From positions 1-6,140 of the forward strand of contig QIEW01000289.1 in NCBI GenBank assembly GCA_003230535.1: DNA of 6,140 nt, given 5' to 3'. Numbering within the stretch: position 1 is the first letter of the stretch; every line of letters begins with the position of its first letter. Below are positions 1 through 5,637 of the stretch, piece after piece. The position numbers were made by a program, and so were the translations under genes. Under the pieces are notes generated by a model. It did not search any database. It had not been told where the DNA came from and saw only the letters and a list, made by a program, of their open reading frames with translations. The DNA is from a bacterium (lineage in GTDB: Bacteria; SZUA-182; SZUA-191).

Positions 1-275
1 CCCACTACCTCGGTGGTCACTCCCTGTCGAACCTTGCTTTCCGCTTTAGGGCAGACCAGTATGTGGTAGTCGGAATGAGAATGTATATCCACAAATCCCG
101 GACAAACCGCTAATCCCGATATATCCAGCGTCTGCGCTCCCTTGGAGGGAGAAAGCTCGCCAATTTGAGCGATCTGATCCCCTGCAATGGCTATATCGGC
201 AACATAGGGCGGGGTCCCCACTCCATCAATTATTTGTCCTCCAGTGAGGACCAAATCAGGCGGTACTTGTCTCAT
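1..275 (-). CDS. N-acyl-D-amino-acid deacylase-type amidohydrolase, N-terminal part (runs off window)
   Basis: The first 91 residues of a zinc amidohydrolase are present; the rest lies beyond base 1. The N-terminus reads as the beta-sandwich start of the D-aminoacylase family (LVLTGGQIIDGVGTPP at residues 8-23, then ADIAIAGDQIAQIG). The metal-binding strand follows as PGFVDIHSHSD, with the HxH pair at His65 and His67. The end, RQGVTTEVVG, is the family segment immediately before the Asn-Cys-Gly that supplies a zinc-ligand cysteine in characterised D-aminoacylases; that cysteine would be just outside the window. Family members hydrolyse N-acyl-D-amino acids in the cytoplasm; some relatives act on other amides or hydantoins, so the substrate is not settled. 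The ATG at 275 is the only reasonable start, since an in-frame TAG lies two codons upstream; its ribosome site is weak. It follows HEPN1 after about 114 bases and is probably separately transcribed. Confidence 0.87.
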   Translation of the reverse strand, partial: MRQVPPDLVLTGGQIIDGVGTPPYVADIAIAGDQIAQIGELSPSKGAQTLDISGLAVCPGFVDIHSHSDYHILVCPKAESKVRQGVTTEVV

Positions 276-288
276 TATCTACCATAAA

Positions 289-305
289 CTGTCACATCAA
301 GACAG
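289..305 (-). other. Small hairpin upstream of the amidohydrolase gene
   Basis: CTGTC and GACAG form a 5-bp stem with a 7-base loop, about 14 bases before the amidohydrolase ATG. There is no proper T tract after it, so it is not a convincing terminator. It could be an operator or mRNA leader structure, or chance. The rest of the 276-366 gap shows no gene. Confidence 0.2.
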
Positions 306-366
306 GGTCAGGGATCATTGCGACCTACTTTAGGCATAACACTATTTTGCGCCCTGCGGGTGAATG

Positions 367-392
367 TAGGGGCGGTCAGGACGACGCCCCTA
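367..392. repeat. REP-like GC-rich palindrome at the end of the HEPN1 gene
   Basis: TAGGGGCG (367-374) and CGCCCCTA (385-392) form a perfect 8-bp inverted repeat around a 10-base loop. The TAGGGGCG/CGCCCCTA core resembles palindromic units dispersed in many bacterial genomes, but only one copy occurs here, so its repetitive nature is an inference. The outer end of the right arm (390-392) is the TAG stop codon of HEPN1. No T tract follows on the minus strand, so it is not a classical intrinsic terminator, though it could protect the 3' end of the mRNA. Confidence 0.55.
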
Positions 393-788
393 ACCTGCCC
401 TGCTGATTTTTTTGATCTTAGAAACCAGCCTTATAGCTACATCCAGTGTTTGCTTTATTTCCTCGCAGGTATAGTCTTCAACCCCACCGATAGGATAGCG
501 GCTGTCCATATAATACTTGGTGGCTTTGCGGCATACATTCAGAAAATCTGCAAATGTGGGGTCAAATTCTATGGCCGCGCTCAGCAAATCCTCTAAGTCA
601 TGGATTTTTCTTAATTTACACCCATTAGCAATCAAATAGCCCTTCAGGTATTTTTCTAGGGCTTGCTGAATATGAAAAGCAATTATCTCGGTATAGCCCT
701 CGTTTTTGTATAATAACTGAGCTGTTTCCAGATCGTGTTGTGCTTTACGGAACCATTCAGCGATCAGCGTTTCCTTGTTTTCCGTCAT
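390..788 (-). CDS. HEPN-domain protein, partner of the adjacent nucleotidyltransferase (pair 1)
   Basis: This 132-residue all-helical protein belongs to the HEPN family (COG2250-like). Supporting motifs are EWFRKAQHDLETAQLL at 11-26, FHIQQALEKYLKGYL at 38-52, IHDLEDLL at 62-69 and SRYP at 96-99. I place the start at the ATG at 788, not the in-frame ATG at 818. The former has a GAGGGAAAG-type ribosome site just upstream and gives the usual family N-terminus; the latter adds ten unconserved residues. The gene overlaps the end of the nucleotidyltransferase gene by 32 bases, so the two are probably translationally coupled. HEPN proteins paired with MNT enzymes are toxin-like RNases or their inactive relatives, and in studied pairs the MNT partner modifies and silences the HEPN protein. 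No canonical R-x4-6-H motif is visible: the nearest matches are RKAQH and RKIH, with the wrong spacing. RNase activity is therefore uncertain. The stop codon lies in the palindrome at 367-392. Confidence 0.85.
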   Translation of the reverse strand: MTENKETLIAEWFRKAQHDLETAQLLYKNEGYTEIIAFHIQQALEKYLKGYLIANGCKLRKIHDLEDLLSAAIEFDPTFADFLNVCRKATKYYMDSRYPIGGVEDYTCEEIKQTLDVAIRLVSKIKKISRAG

Positions 789-1104
789 ACAATACTTTCC
801 CTCGCTCCAGAATCTCATTTATGAAATCATCACCCATTGCCAATCGTTCTTGCACTTCAGTGGGAGTATATACCAAAGGTGAGAATGGGACCCCTCGGCC
901 CGGATCATATACCATTTTCTTCAACCGCACCCAGCGGTCAATACGCCGCTCCGTAGTGTCTTTTATAATCAGCATATCTATATCGCTATCCGGCGTTGGT
1001 TCCCCATAAGCATAAGAGCCAAACAGGATGATTTTGTCGGGGTGGTATTGAGCCTGAATCTTTTGGGCAATTCTCAAAATTATTTCTCTGATACCAGGGT
1101 TCAT
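757..1104 (-). CDS. MNT-type nucleotidyltransferase (pair 1), third catalytic Asp apparently missing
   Basis: This 115-residue minimal nucleotidyltransferase carries the signature FGSYAYGEPTPDSDIDMLII. Gly29-Ser30 are followed after ten residues by Asp41-x-Asp43, the GS-x10-D-x-D metal- and nucleotide-binding motif. It also has the VYTPTEV segment (78-84) seen in the second pair. In MntA-type antitoxins this fold transfers AMP to the HEPN partner and neutralises it. The residue aligned with the third catalytic carboxylate (Asp75 in the other MNT here) is Ser75, in PFSPLVYTP, so activity may be reduced or lost. The ATG at 1104 is preceded by AGGGT at suitable spacing. The gene follows the small membrane-protein gene by 17 bases and overlaps the HEPN gene, so all three may share a transcript. 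It is paralogous to the MNT gene at 2539-2871. Confidence 0.88.
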   Translation of the reverse strand: MNPGIREIILRIAQKIQAQYHPDKIILFGSYAYGEPTPDSDIDMLIIKDTTERRIDRWVRLKKMVYDPGRGVPFSPLVYTPTEVQERLAMGDDFINEILERGKVLYDGKQGNADR

Positions 1105-1121
1105 GAAGTTACCCTATAATG

Positions 1122-1409
1122 TTAATATCCCTGGCCAATTAAGTATATTATTAGCCAAATGAAGCCGATAACAGCGCCAACAAACAATAAGATGCTGAAA
1201 ATCATCAAAAAGAAATGGCCCCATATAAGCAAAAGGTAAAGGGGCACCTTAGTGAAAAAATCTACCTCTGCACCAGGTAGATAGCCAAAATTTTCTAATC
1301 CCCCGCCATCCACATTATCTTCAGCCAGAATGGTGAGACAGCTTAGAACACCCCCTATAAGAAAACCTACCCAAATTCCTGTTACTGGCTTTCCATCTAT
1401 AGTGAACAA
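1122..1409 (-). CDS. Small membrane protein of unknown function
   Basis: I do not recognise this 95-residue protein. It has a hydrophobic segment at about 11-29 (GIWVGFLIGGVLSCLTIL). A polar, Gly/Asp-rich stretch follows at 30-54. Residues 55-93 are almost continuously hydrophobic and aromatic (VPLYLLLIWGHFFLMIF onward), long enough for two membrane helices, giving about three in total. There is no clear signal peptidase site. The start is weakly supported: the first possible initiator after the upstream in-frame TAG is a TTG at 1409, with no good ribosome site and no ATG before residue 69. It lies between parE (77 bases upstream) and the nucleotidyltransferase gene (17 bases downstream), so it may be the first gene of that unit. 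The coherent membrane pattern argues for a real gene, but a decayed or mis-started gene is possible. Confidence 0.5.
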   Translation of the reverse strand: MFTIDGKPVTGIWVGFLIGGVLSCLTILAEDNVDGGGLENFGYLPGAEVDFFTKVPLYLLLIWGHFFLMIFSILLFVGAVIGFIWLIIYLIGQGY

Positions 1410-1486
1410 TAGAGTAGAGCCTATGACACAATACTACCATTGGGAACAAAATTACTGCGCTACTTTTAGTCACTTAAACTACCTGT

Positions 1487-1780
1487 TTATACAATATTGC
1501 TTAGTGGTCTGGCTCCATGGTGGATGGCAACAATTTCAATAAACGCAGCTTTAAGACGATAAACGATTCTGTAATTCTCATAAATCTTTTCTCGTAAATT
1601 ATCATCTCTATACTCTGGAACAATTCGGCCAGCTCTAGGAAATAGGGGGATGGCTTTAATGATGGCATTTACTCTTTTTGCAAAGAGGGCAGCATAATAT
1701 TCGTAATCTCTGGCAATATAGTCGCAAATGTTTTCAAAGTCAGCAGCAGCGCGGGGAGACCATCTTATCTTGTAAGCCAT
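1487..1780 (-). CDS. parE: ParE/RelE-superfamily toxin
   Basis: This 97-residue protein has full family length and the ParE pattern: IRWSPRAAADFENICDYIARD at the N-terminus, then LFPRAGRIVPEYRDDNLREKI and a C-terminal YRIVYRLKAAFIEIVAIHHGAR. The GR-x-V-P-E, L-R-E and YRIVYR segments are the family's hallmark beta-sheet residues. ParE toxins poison DNA gyrase, while RelE relatives cleave mRNA on the ribosome; sequence alone favours the ParE branch but does not prove the target. It starts at the ATG at 1780, inside the end of the antitoxin gene (16-base overlap), the usual antitoxin-first coupled arrangement. No truncation or frameshift is visible, so the toxin looks intact. Confidence 0.88.
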   Translation of the reverse strand: MAYKIRWSPRAAADFENICDYIARDYEYYAALFAKRVNAIIKAIPLFPRAGRIVPEYRDDNLREKIYENYRIVYRLKAAFIEIVAIHHGARPLSNIV

Positions 1781-1953
1781 TTGGACATCCGCTTTTCAAT
1801 TTCTTCATGGGGTATCCCTTTACCCTCAGCCAACTCCTTCAAGCCAGCATCAACTTGGAGTTTGAAATACAACTCCGCCATAATATCGTCAATAGTAACC
1901 TCCTCTGGGAGAGATTGAATCATTTGAATAACTTGATATTTTACTCCTGCCAT
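1765..1953 (-). CDS. Antitoxin of the ParE-type system
   Basis: This 62-residue acidic protein directly precedes and overlaps the toxin gene. The sequence (MIQSLPEEVTIDDIMAELYFKLQVDAGLKELAEGKGIPHEEIEKRM) matches the small antitoxins commonly found with ParE/RelE toxins in Firmicutes and cyanobacteria. An N-terminal helical region, probably dimerising and DNA-binding, leads to a C-terminal tail that would wrap the toxin and ends with HEEIEKRMSKWL. The ATG at 1953 has an AAGGGGG ribosome site at good spacing, stronger than the toxin's, as expected if antitoxin must be made in excess. Such antitoxins usually repress their own promoter; a candidate palindromic operator lies just upstream. Confidence 0.82.
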   Translation of the reverse strand: MAGVKYQVIQMIQSLPEEVTIDDIMAELYFKLQVDAGLKELAEGKGIPHEEIEKRMSKWLTR

Positions 1954-1972
1954 TTTACTGTCCCCCTTGATG

Positions 1973-2010
1973 TCCCGAATTTATAAAGAGCTCTCTAAAG
2001 GTTAAATATC
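1973..2010 (-). promoter_or_regulatory. Candidate promoter and palindromic operator of the parE system
   Basis: On the minus strand a TATAAA-like -10 element (1985-1980) lies about 26 bases before the antitoxin ATG. The perfect 8-bp palindrome AGAGCTCT (1987-1994) sits immediately upstream of it, where an autoregulatory antitoxin could bind. The -35 region is poor (T/A-rich, no good TTGACA match). The assignment rests on position and symmetry only. Confidence 0.33.
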
Positions 2011-2045
2011 CCTGCTTTAAGAGCCACAAAGGTAACCTATCTATT

Positions 2046-2135
2046 TCATGTGCCCCATTTCTCTACCTTCACCGCACACACCTTGAGTTCCGGTATCTTG
2101 GTGGTGGGATTCAACTCGGCAATGATCAGCCCCCC
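2046..2135 (-). pseudogene. Displaced fragment of a formate dehydrogenase 3' end
   Basis: Reading on from the HEPN2 stop in the same frame, the minus strand encodes GGLIIAELNPTTKIP, then ELKVCAVKVEKWGT and a TGA at 2048-2046. This is a second version of the FdhA C-terminus (IAELDPIAKIPELKVCAVAVEK, about residues 867-888); 18 of 23 aligned residues match by eye. At the DNA level 2070-2129 matches 2903-2962 at about 49 of 60 positions, with 24 consecutive identical bases at 2070-2093. Differences are often synonymous, suggesting the copy once evolved as part of a working gene. It has no start, ribosome site or catalytic part, so it is a remnant of an fdhA-type gene whose body is gone. Confidence 0.85.
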
Positions 2136-2531
2136 TCACCCTCCTTCTTCACCCAGTACATCCTTAACAAAAGCAAGCATTTTCTCTGCCATCTGGATGG
2201 CTTCGTCGGCATCCTCCCGGCTGGGTAATCCCTTTGCCAGCGAACCCAGGATGGCATCGGGATAGCGGGTGGGCAGGTAGAATCTATTGAGCAGGCTGCA
2301 TTCTTCCTTAAATACGGCAAAATCAGCAGAGTGTCGCAAGCATATGGTCAGCAAATCCCTTAACCCATGGGTTTTGGGGGGTATATCTCCCTTTTCCGCA
2401 ATCACCGCTTTAAGCGCCTTTTCCACCACTTGCTGGGCGTGAAAACACGCTTGGTTGGATACGCCATCTCTCAAGCAGGCATGCGCGGCGCGTAAGTCGT
2501 CTTCGGCAAAGGCCAGCCAATTAGAAGGCAT
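2136..2531 (-). CDS. HEPN-domain protein, partner of the adjacent nucleotidyltransferase (pair 2)
   Basis: This 131-residue HEPN protein shows W-x-x-x-A-x-x-D-L-R-A-A at the N-terminus, FHAQQVVEKALKAVIAEKG at 30-48, THGLRDLL at 54-61 and the conserved TRYPDA at 88-93. It is the same family as the HEPN protein at 390-788, but clearly diverged. The ATG at 2531 has an AGGAG ribosome site that lies within the last codons of the MNT gene, and only 7 bases separate the genes. As for the other pair, the expected role is the toxin or substrate half of an MNT-HEPN system. An R-x4-6-H RNase motif is not evident, so a non-catalytic or differently organised active site should be considered. Its TGA stop is followed in the same frame by the fdhA tail fragment. 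Confidence 0.88.
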   Translation of the reverse strand: MPSNWLAFAEDDLRAAHACLRDGVSNQACFHAQQVVEKALKAVIAEKGDIPPKTHGLRDLLTICLRHSADFAVFKEECSLLNRFYLPTRYPDAILGSLAKGLPSREDADEAIQMAEKMLAFVKDVLGEEGG

Positions 2532-2538
2532 TTTTCTA

Positions 2539-2871
2539 TTACTCCTGGTTATAAATTACCCTGCCCCGCCCTAAAATTTCTTGCTTTAAAAAGAGCCTGC
2601 CTTCTCGGACAGCCTGCTCTACCTCGGTCGGCGTATAAACCAGGAAATCCACCCCCACCTCCGGCATAGTCAGTTTAATTACCTCCCTTAAGCGCTCCAT
2701 AAATCTCTGGCGGGTATTCTTGATTATCACCAGGTCAATATCACTCCATTCGCCTACCTGACCATTGGCCAGCGAACCAAACAGGATAATCTTCTCAGGC
2801 TGATAGTTTTCTATGAGTATCTTAACAATCCGCTTGAGTTCCCTGGTTAATATCTGCTTACGGGTTTGCAT
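2539..2871 (-). CDS. MNT-type nucleotidyltransferase (pair 2), complete catalytic triad
   Basis: This 110-residue minimal nucleotidyltransferase carries FGSLANGQVGEWSDIDLVII: Gly32-Ser33, then Asp44 and Asp46 in exact GS-x10-D-x-D spacing. A third acidic residue, Asp75, sits in GVDFLVYTPTEV. The triad looks intact, so transfer of a nucleotide (AMP in MntA relatives) to the partner HEPN protein is plausible. It starts at the ATG at 2871, inside fdhA (14-base overlap, different frame), with only a weak ribosome site, so translation probably depends on ribosomes finishing fdhA. It is followed by the HEPN gene after 7 bases. It is paralogous to the MNT at 757-1104, sharing the KIILFGS and VYTPTEV blocks. 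Confidence 0.9.
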   Translation of the reverse strand: MQTRKQILTRELKRIVKILIENYQPEKIILFGSLANGQVGEWSDIDLVIIKNTRQRFMERLREVIKLTMPEVGVDFLVYTPTEVEQAVREGRLFLKQEILGRGRVIYNQE

Positions 2872-5554
2872 TAGCTGACTCTACACAAATTTTTTCCACA
2901 GCCACCGCACACACCTTGAGTTCCGGGATTTTGGCGATGGGGTCAAGCTCGGCGATGGTGAGGGCATTAGCGGGGGACTCTTTGAAATGGAAGGGGGCGA
3001 ATACTACTCCGCGTCCAATATTTTCCGTTACTTCCGCCCGAATTTGAATTTGGCCGCGCCTGGAACGTACCGTCACCTCGTCTCCGTCAGCTACCCCCAA
3101 CTGTTGGGCATCCTCGGGGTTAAGCTGGAGCCGGCCCTCGGGGCAGACCTGATGCAGACCTTTGGCTCTTCTGGTCATAGTGCCGGTATGGAAGTGGAAC
3201 AGATAACGGCCGGTAGTCAGGATAAAGGGGTATTCAGCATCAGGCCATTCCGGCGGCGGGGCGAAATGTTCCGGGCTGAATTTACCTAAGCCCCGGCTGA
3301 ATTTTTCCCGATGCAGGATCGGCGTGCCCGGGTGTGAGCTGTCCGGACAGGGCCACTGTAATCCCTCGCCATTCAAGCGCCCATAGTTTATTCCGCCGTA
3401 AATTGGGGTCAGGCCGGCAAGCTCGTCCATAACTTCCGCCGGTGAGTTATAGCTCATCTGATATCCCAGCCGACGGGCAAGATCAGAAAGGATTTGCCAA
3501 TCCGGCCGGGCTTCTCCCGGTGCATCTACTACCTTACGCAGGCGCTGGATTCTCCGCTCGGTATTGGTAAACGTCCCGTCGCTTTCGGCAAAAGACCCTG
3601 CCGGTAGAACTACATCTGCAAACTGGGCGGTCTCAGACAGGAAAATGTCCTGGACTACCAGAAAATCCAGGTTTTCCAGGGATTTTTTTACATGATTTTG
3701 ATCAGGATCGCTCAAAAAGGGATTTTCTCCCATAATATAGAGAGCTTTTATTTGTCCGGCTTCCGCCGCTTTCATCATCTCCACAACCGTTAACCCCGGT
3801 TGCTCCGGTAGAGTGACACCCCAGCCTTGTTCAAATTTCCGCCGCAAACCCTCGTCAGCCACTTTTTGATAACCGGGGTAAACATTAGGTAGGGCTCCCA
3901 GATCGCAAGCCCCCTGGACATTATTCTGCCCCCTTAAAGGATTAACCCCGCAACCTTCCCGGCCCATATGTCCGGTAAGCATCGCCAGGTTAGCCAGAGA
4001 TTTTACGATGGCTGTGCCGGCCACATGCTGGGTTATTCCCATAGAATAAAGTATATTTGCACGGTTAGCGGCGGCATAAAGTCTGGCGGCTTCTACAATC
4101 TTATCCGCCGGCACACCGCTAATCTCAGATGCCATCTCAGGGGAATATTCCGCCATTATTTTAGCAAACTGCTCAAAACCTTCGGTGCGGCTTTGGATGA
4201 ATTCCTTGTTCTCTAAACCTTCCCGTAAGATAACGGCCATAATTCCATTTATGAGCGCCACATCAGAACCGGGCTTTTGTTGGAGCCACACGGTGGCTTT
4301 ATGGGCCAGGCGTATCCGGCGGGGATCAGCCACAATTAGTTTAGCTCCCCTTTTCAGAGCGGAAAGCACCCGCAGCCCGATAATCGGATGCGCCTCGGTA
4401 GTGTTGGAGCCGGTGATAAACAGCACATCCGCCTGTTCTATATCAGCAATCGAGTTAGTCATGGCGCCGCTGCCGAACGCCGCTGCCAGACCGGCCACAG
4501 TAGAGGCATGACAAAGCCGGGCGCAATGGTCTACATTATTAGTGCCGATAACCGCCCGCATAAACTTTTGGAACAGATAATTTTCTTCATTGGTGCACTT
4601 AGCCGAGGATAAGCCGCCTATGCTATCCGGGCCATGCTGCTGTTTTGTCTCCCTGAGCCTTGAAGCCACCAAATCCAGCGCTTCATTCCAGGTTGCCTCC
4701 CGGAACTCCCCGTTCTCTTTTATCAGCGGCTTTTTTAATCTATCCGGGTGGCTAATAAAATCATAACCGAAACTCCCCTTAACGCATAAGGAACTTTGGT
4801 TTACCGAGGTGTCAGGCACCGGGGAAACTTTTACTATGCGATTGTCTTTTACATGGAATGTCATATTGCAGCCGCAACCACAGAAAGGACACACTGAGGC
4901 TACTCCATCCAGTTCCCAAACCCGGCCCCCAAAGCGCGCCAGCTTAGAGGAGATGGCCCCGGTAGGGCAGGCATACAGGCACTGGCCGCAGAAGATGCAG
5001 CTAAGAGGTTGATCATAGGCGGTAGAAATTTTGGCCTTAAACCCTCGGCGGGAAAAATCCACCGCACCGATCCCTTGGATCTGATCACAGACCCGCACAC
5101 AGCGGCCACAGAGGATACAACGGTCATGATCCCGCTCCAGGAACGGATTATCCCGCTCTATACCATAGTTGCGCTTCTCCCCCTGGAAACGCGGCTCCTC
5201 AATCCCATATTCGTATGCCAGCCGTTGTAACTTGCAAGCCCCATTCTTCTCACAGGTTATACAACGGCAGTCATGATCCGAAAGCAAAAGCTCCAGCACA
5301 AACCGGCGCGCCTTATGGATTTCAGGCGAAGTGGTGATTACCTCCATCCCCCCGGTAACCGGCGTGGTGCATGATGCCAAAAGCCGCGGATTGTCCTTTA
5401 CCTGTACCAGGCACACCCTACAGCCCCCAAAGGGCTCAAGCAACCGGTAATTACAAAGGTAAGGTATCTTAATCTTGTGCTGCTTGGCCGCCTGCAAAAT
5501 AGTAGTACCTTCCTCTACCGCGATGGATTGTGTATCAATAGTTAGCTCAATCAT
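2858..5554 (-). CDS. fdhA: Formate dehydrogenase catalytic subunit, NuoG-like N-terminus, Cys-containing
   Basis: This 898-residue molybdenum or tungsten bis-PGD enzyme interconverts formate and CO2. Cluster ligands in order: a [2Fe-2S] ferredoxin domain (Cys34, 45, 48, 62); the NuoG-type His-Cys [4Fe-4S] site (His94, Cys98, 101, 107); two ferredoxin-type [4Fe-4S] sites (Cys146, 149, 152, 156 and Cys186, 189, 192, 196); and the catalytic-domain [4Fe-4S] site (Cys222, 225, 229, 257). Lys259 is near the last site. The metal ligand is Cys348 in CARLCHASTVAG, where many relatives carry selenocysteine; the codon is TGT. Arg541 in NPLRGQNNVQGACD fits the conserved active-site arginine of E. coli FdhF. 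The C-terminal cofactor-binding domain begins near residue 776. Length matches Moorella-type FdhA. The ATG at 5554 has AGGGAG 8 bases upstream. No signal peptide or Tat motif is seen, so it is probably cytoplasmic. No NuoE/F-like NAD(P) partner is encoded in the window, so the electron carrier is unknown. Confidence 0.95.
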   Translation of the reverse strand: MIELTIDTQSIAVEEGTTILQAAKQHKIKIPYLCNYRLLEPFGGCRVCLVQVKDNPRLLASCTTPVTGGMEVITTSPEIHKARRFVLELLLSDHDCRCITCEKNGACKLQRLAYEYGIEEPRFQGEKRNYGIERDNPFLERDHDRCILCGRCVRVCDQIQGIGAVDFSRRGFKAKISTAYDQPLSCIFCGQCLYACPTGAISSKLARFGGRVWELDGVASVCPFCGCGCNMTFHVKDNRIVKVSPVPDTSVNQSSLCVKGSFGYDFISHPDRLKKPLIKENGEFREATWNEALDLVASRLRETKQQHGPDSIGGLSSAKCTNEENYLFQKFMRAVIGTNNVDHCARLCHASTVAGLAAAFGSGAMTNSIADIEQADVLFITGSNTTEAHPIIGLRVLSALKRGAKLIVADPRRIRLAHKATVWLQQKPGSDVALINGIMAVILREGLENKEFIQSRTEGFEQFAKIMAEYSPEMASEISGVPADKIVEAARLYAAANRANILYSMGITQHVAGTAIVKSLANLAMLTGHMGREGCGVNPLRGQNNVQGACDLGALPNVYPGYQKVADEGLRRKFEQGWGVTLPEQPGLTVVEMMKAAEAGQIKALYIMGENPFLSDPDQNHVKKSLENLDFLVVQDIFLSETAQFADVVLPAGSFAESDGTFTNTERRIQRLRKVVDAPGEARPDWQILSDLARRLGYQMSYNSPAEVMDELAGLTPIYGGINYGRLNGEGLQWPCPDSSHPGTPILHREKFSRGLGKFSPEHFAPPPEWPDAEYPFILTTGRYLFHFHTGTMTRRAKGLHQVCPEGRLQLNPEDAQQLGVADGDEVTVRSRRGQIQIRAEVTENIGRGVVFAPFHFKESPANALTIAELDPIAKIPELKVCAVAVEKICVESANANP

Positions 5555-5637
5555 AAGAATAACTCCCTGCTTATCGTTTACTTGTATACCTCTTTTCTAT
5601 GCGCATTTTTCCACATATATAGTAAGTTACTGATACA
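5555..5637 (-). promoter_or_regulatory. AT-rich leader of fdhA with three short palindromes
   Basis: The 83-base gap between the Phd-like gene and fdhA holds the fdhA ribosome site (AGGGAG, 5568-5563). It also holds three short symmetric sequences: GTATAC (5584-5589), ATGCGCAT (5599-5606) and AGTAAGTTACT (5621-5631). These could be operators, but each is short enough to occur by chance. I see no convincing -35/-10 pair and no terminator for the upstream gene. Confidence 0.3.

Noticed and set aside
789-818. Longer HEPN1 start at 818
   Set aside because: It adds ten residues unlike the family N-terminus and deepens the overlap with the MNT gene, while the ATG at 788 has a good ribosome site and matches the usual start.
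2136-2138. TGA of HEPN2 as a selenocysteine or programmed readthrough codon joining the FdhA-like tail
   Set aside because: The frame match has a one in three chance, the HEPN protein has full family length, and no recognisable selenocysteine insertion structure was seen.
2126-2320. Minus-strand 64-codon frame within HEPN2
   Set aside because: It overlaps HEPN2 in another frame, has no recognisable family features and is explained by the HEPN coding sequence.
2987-3289. Plus-strand open frames across fdhA and the other genes
   Set aside because: They are shadows of well-supported minus-strand genes, with no recognisable protein motifs or convincing ribosome sites.
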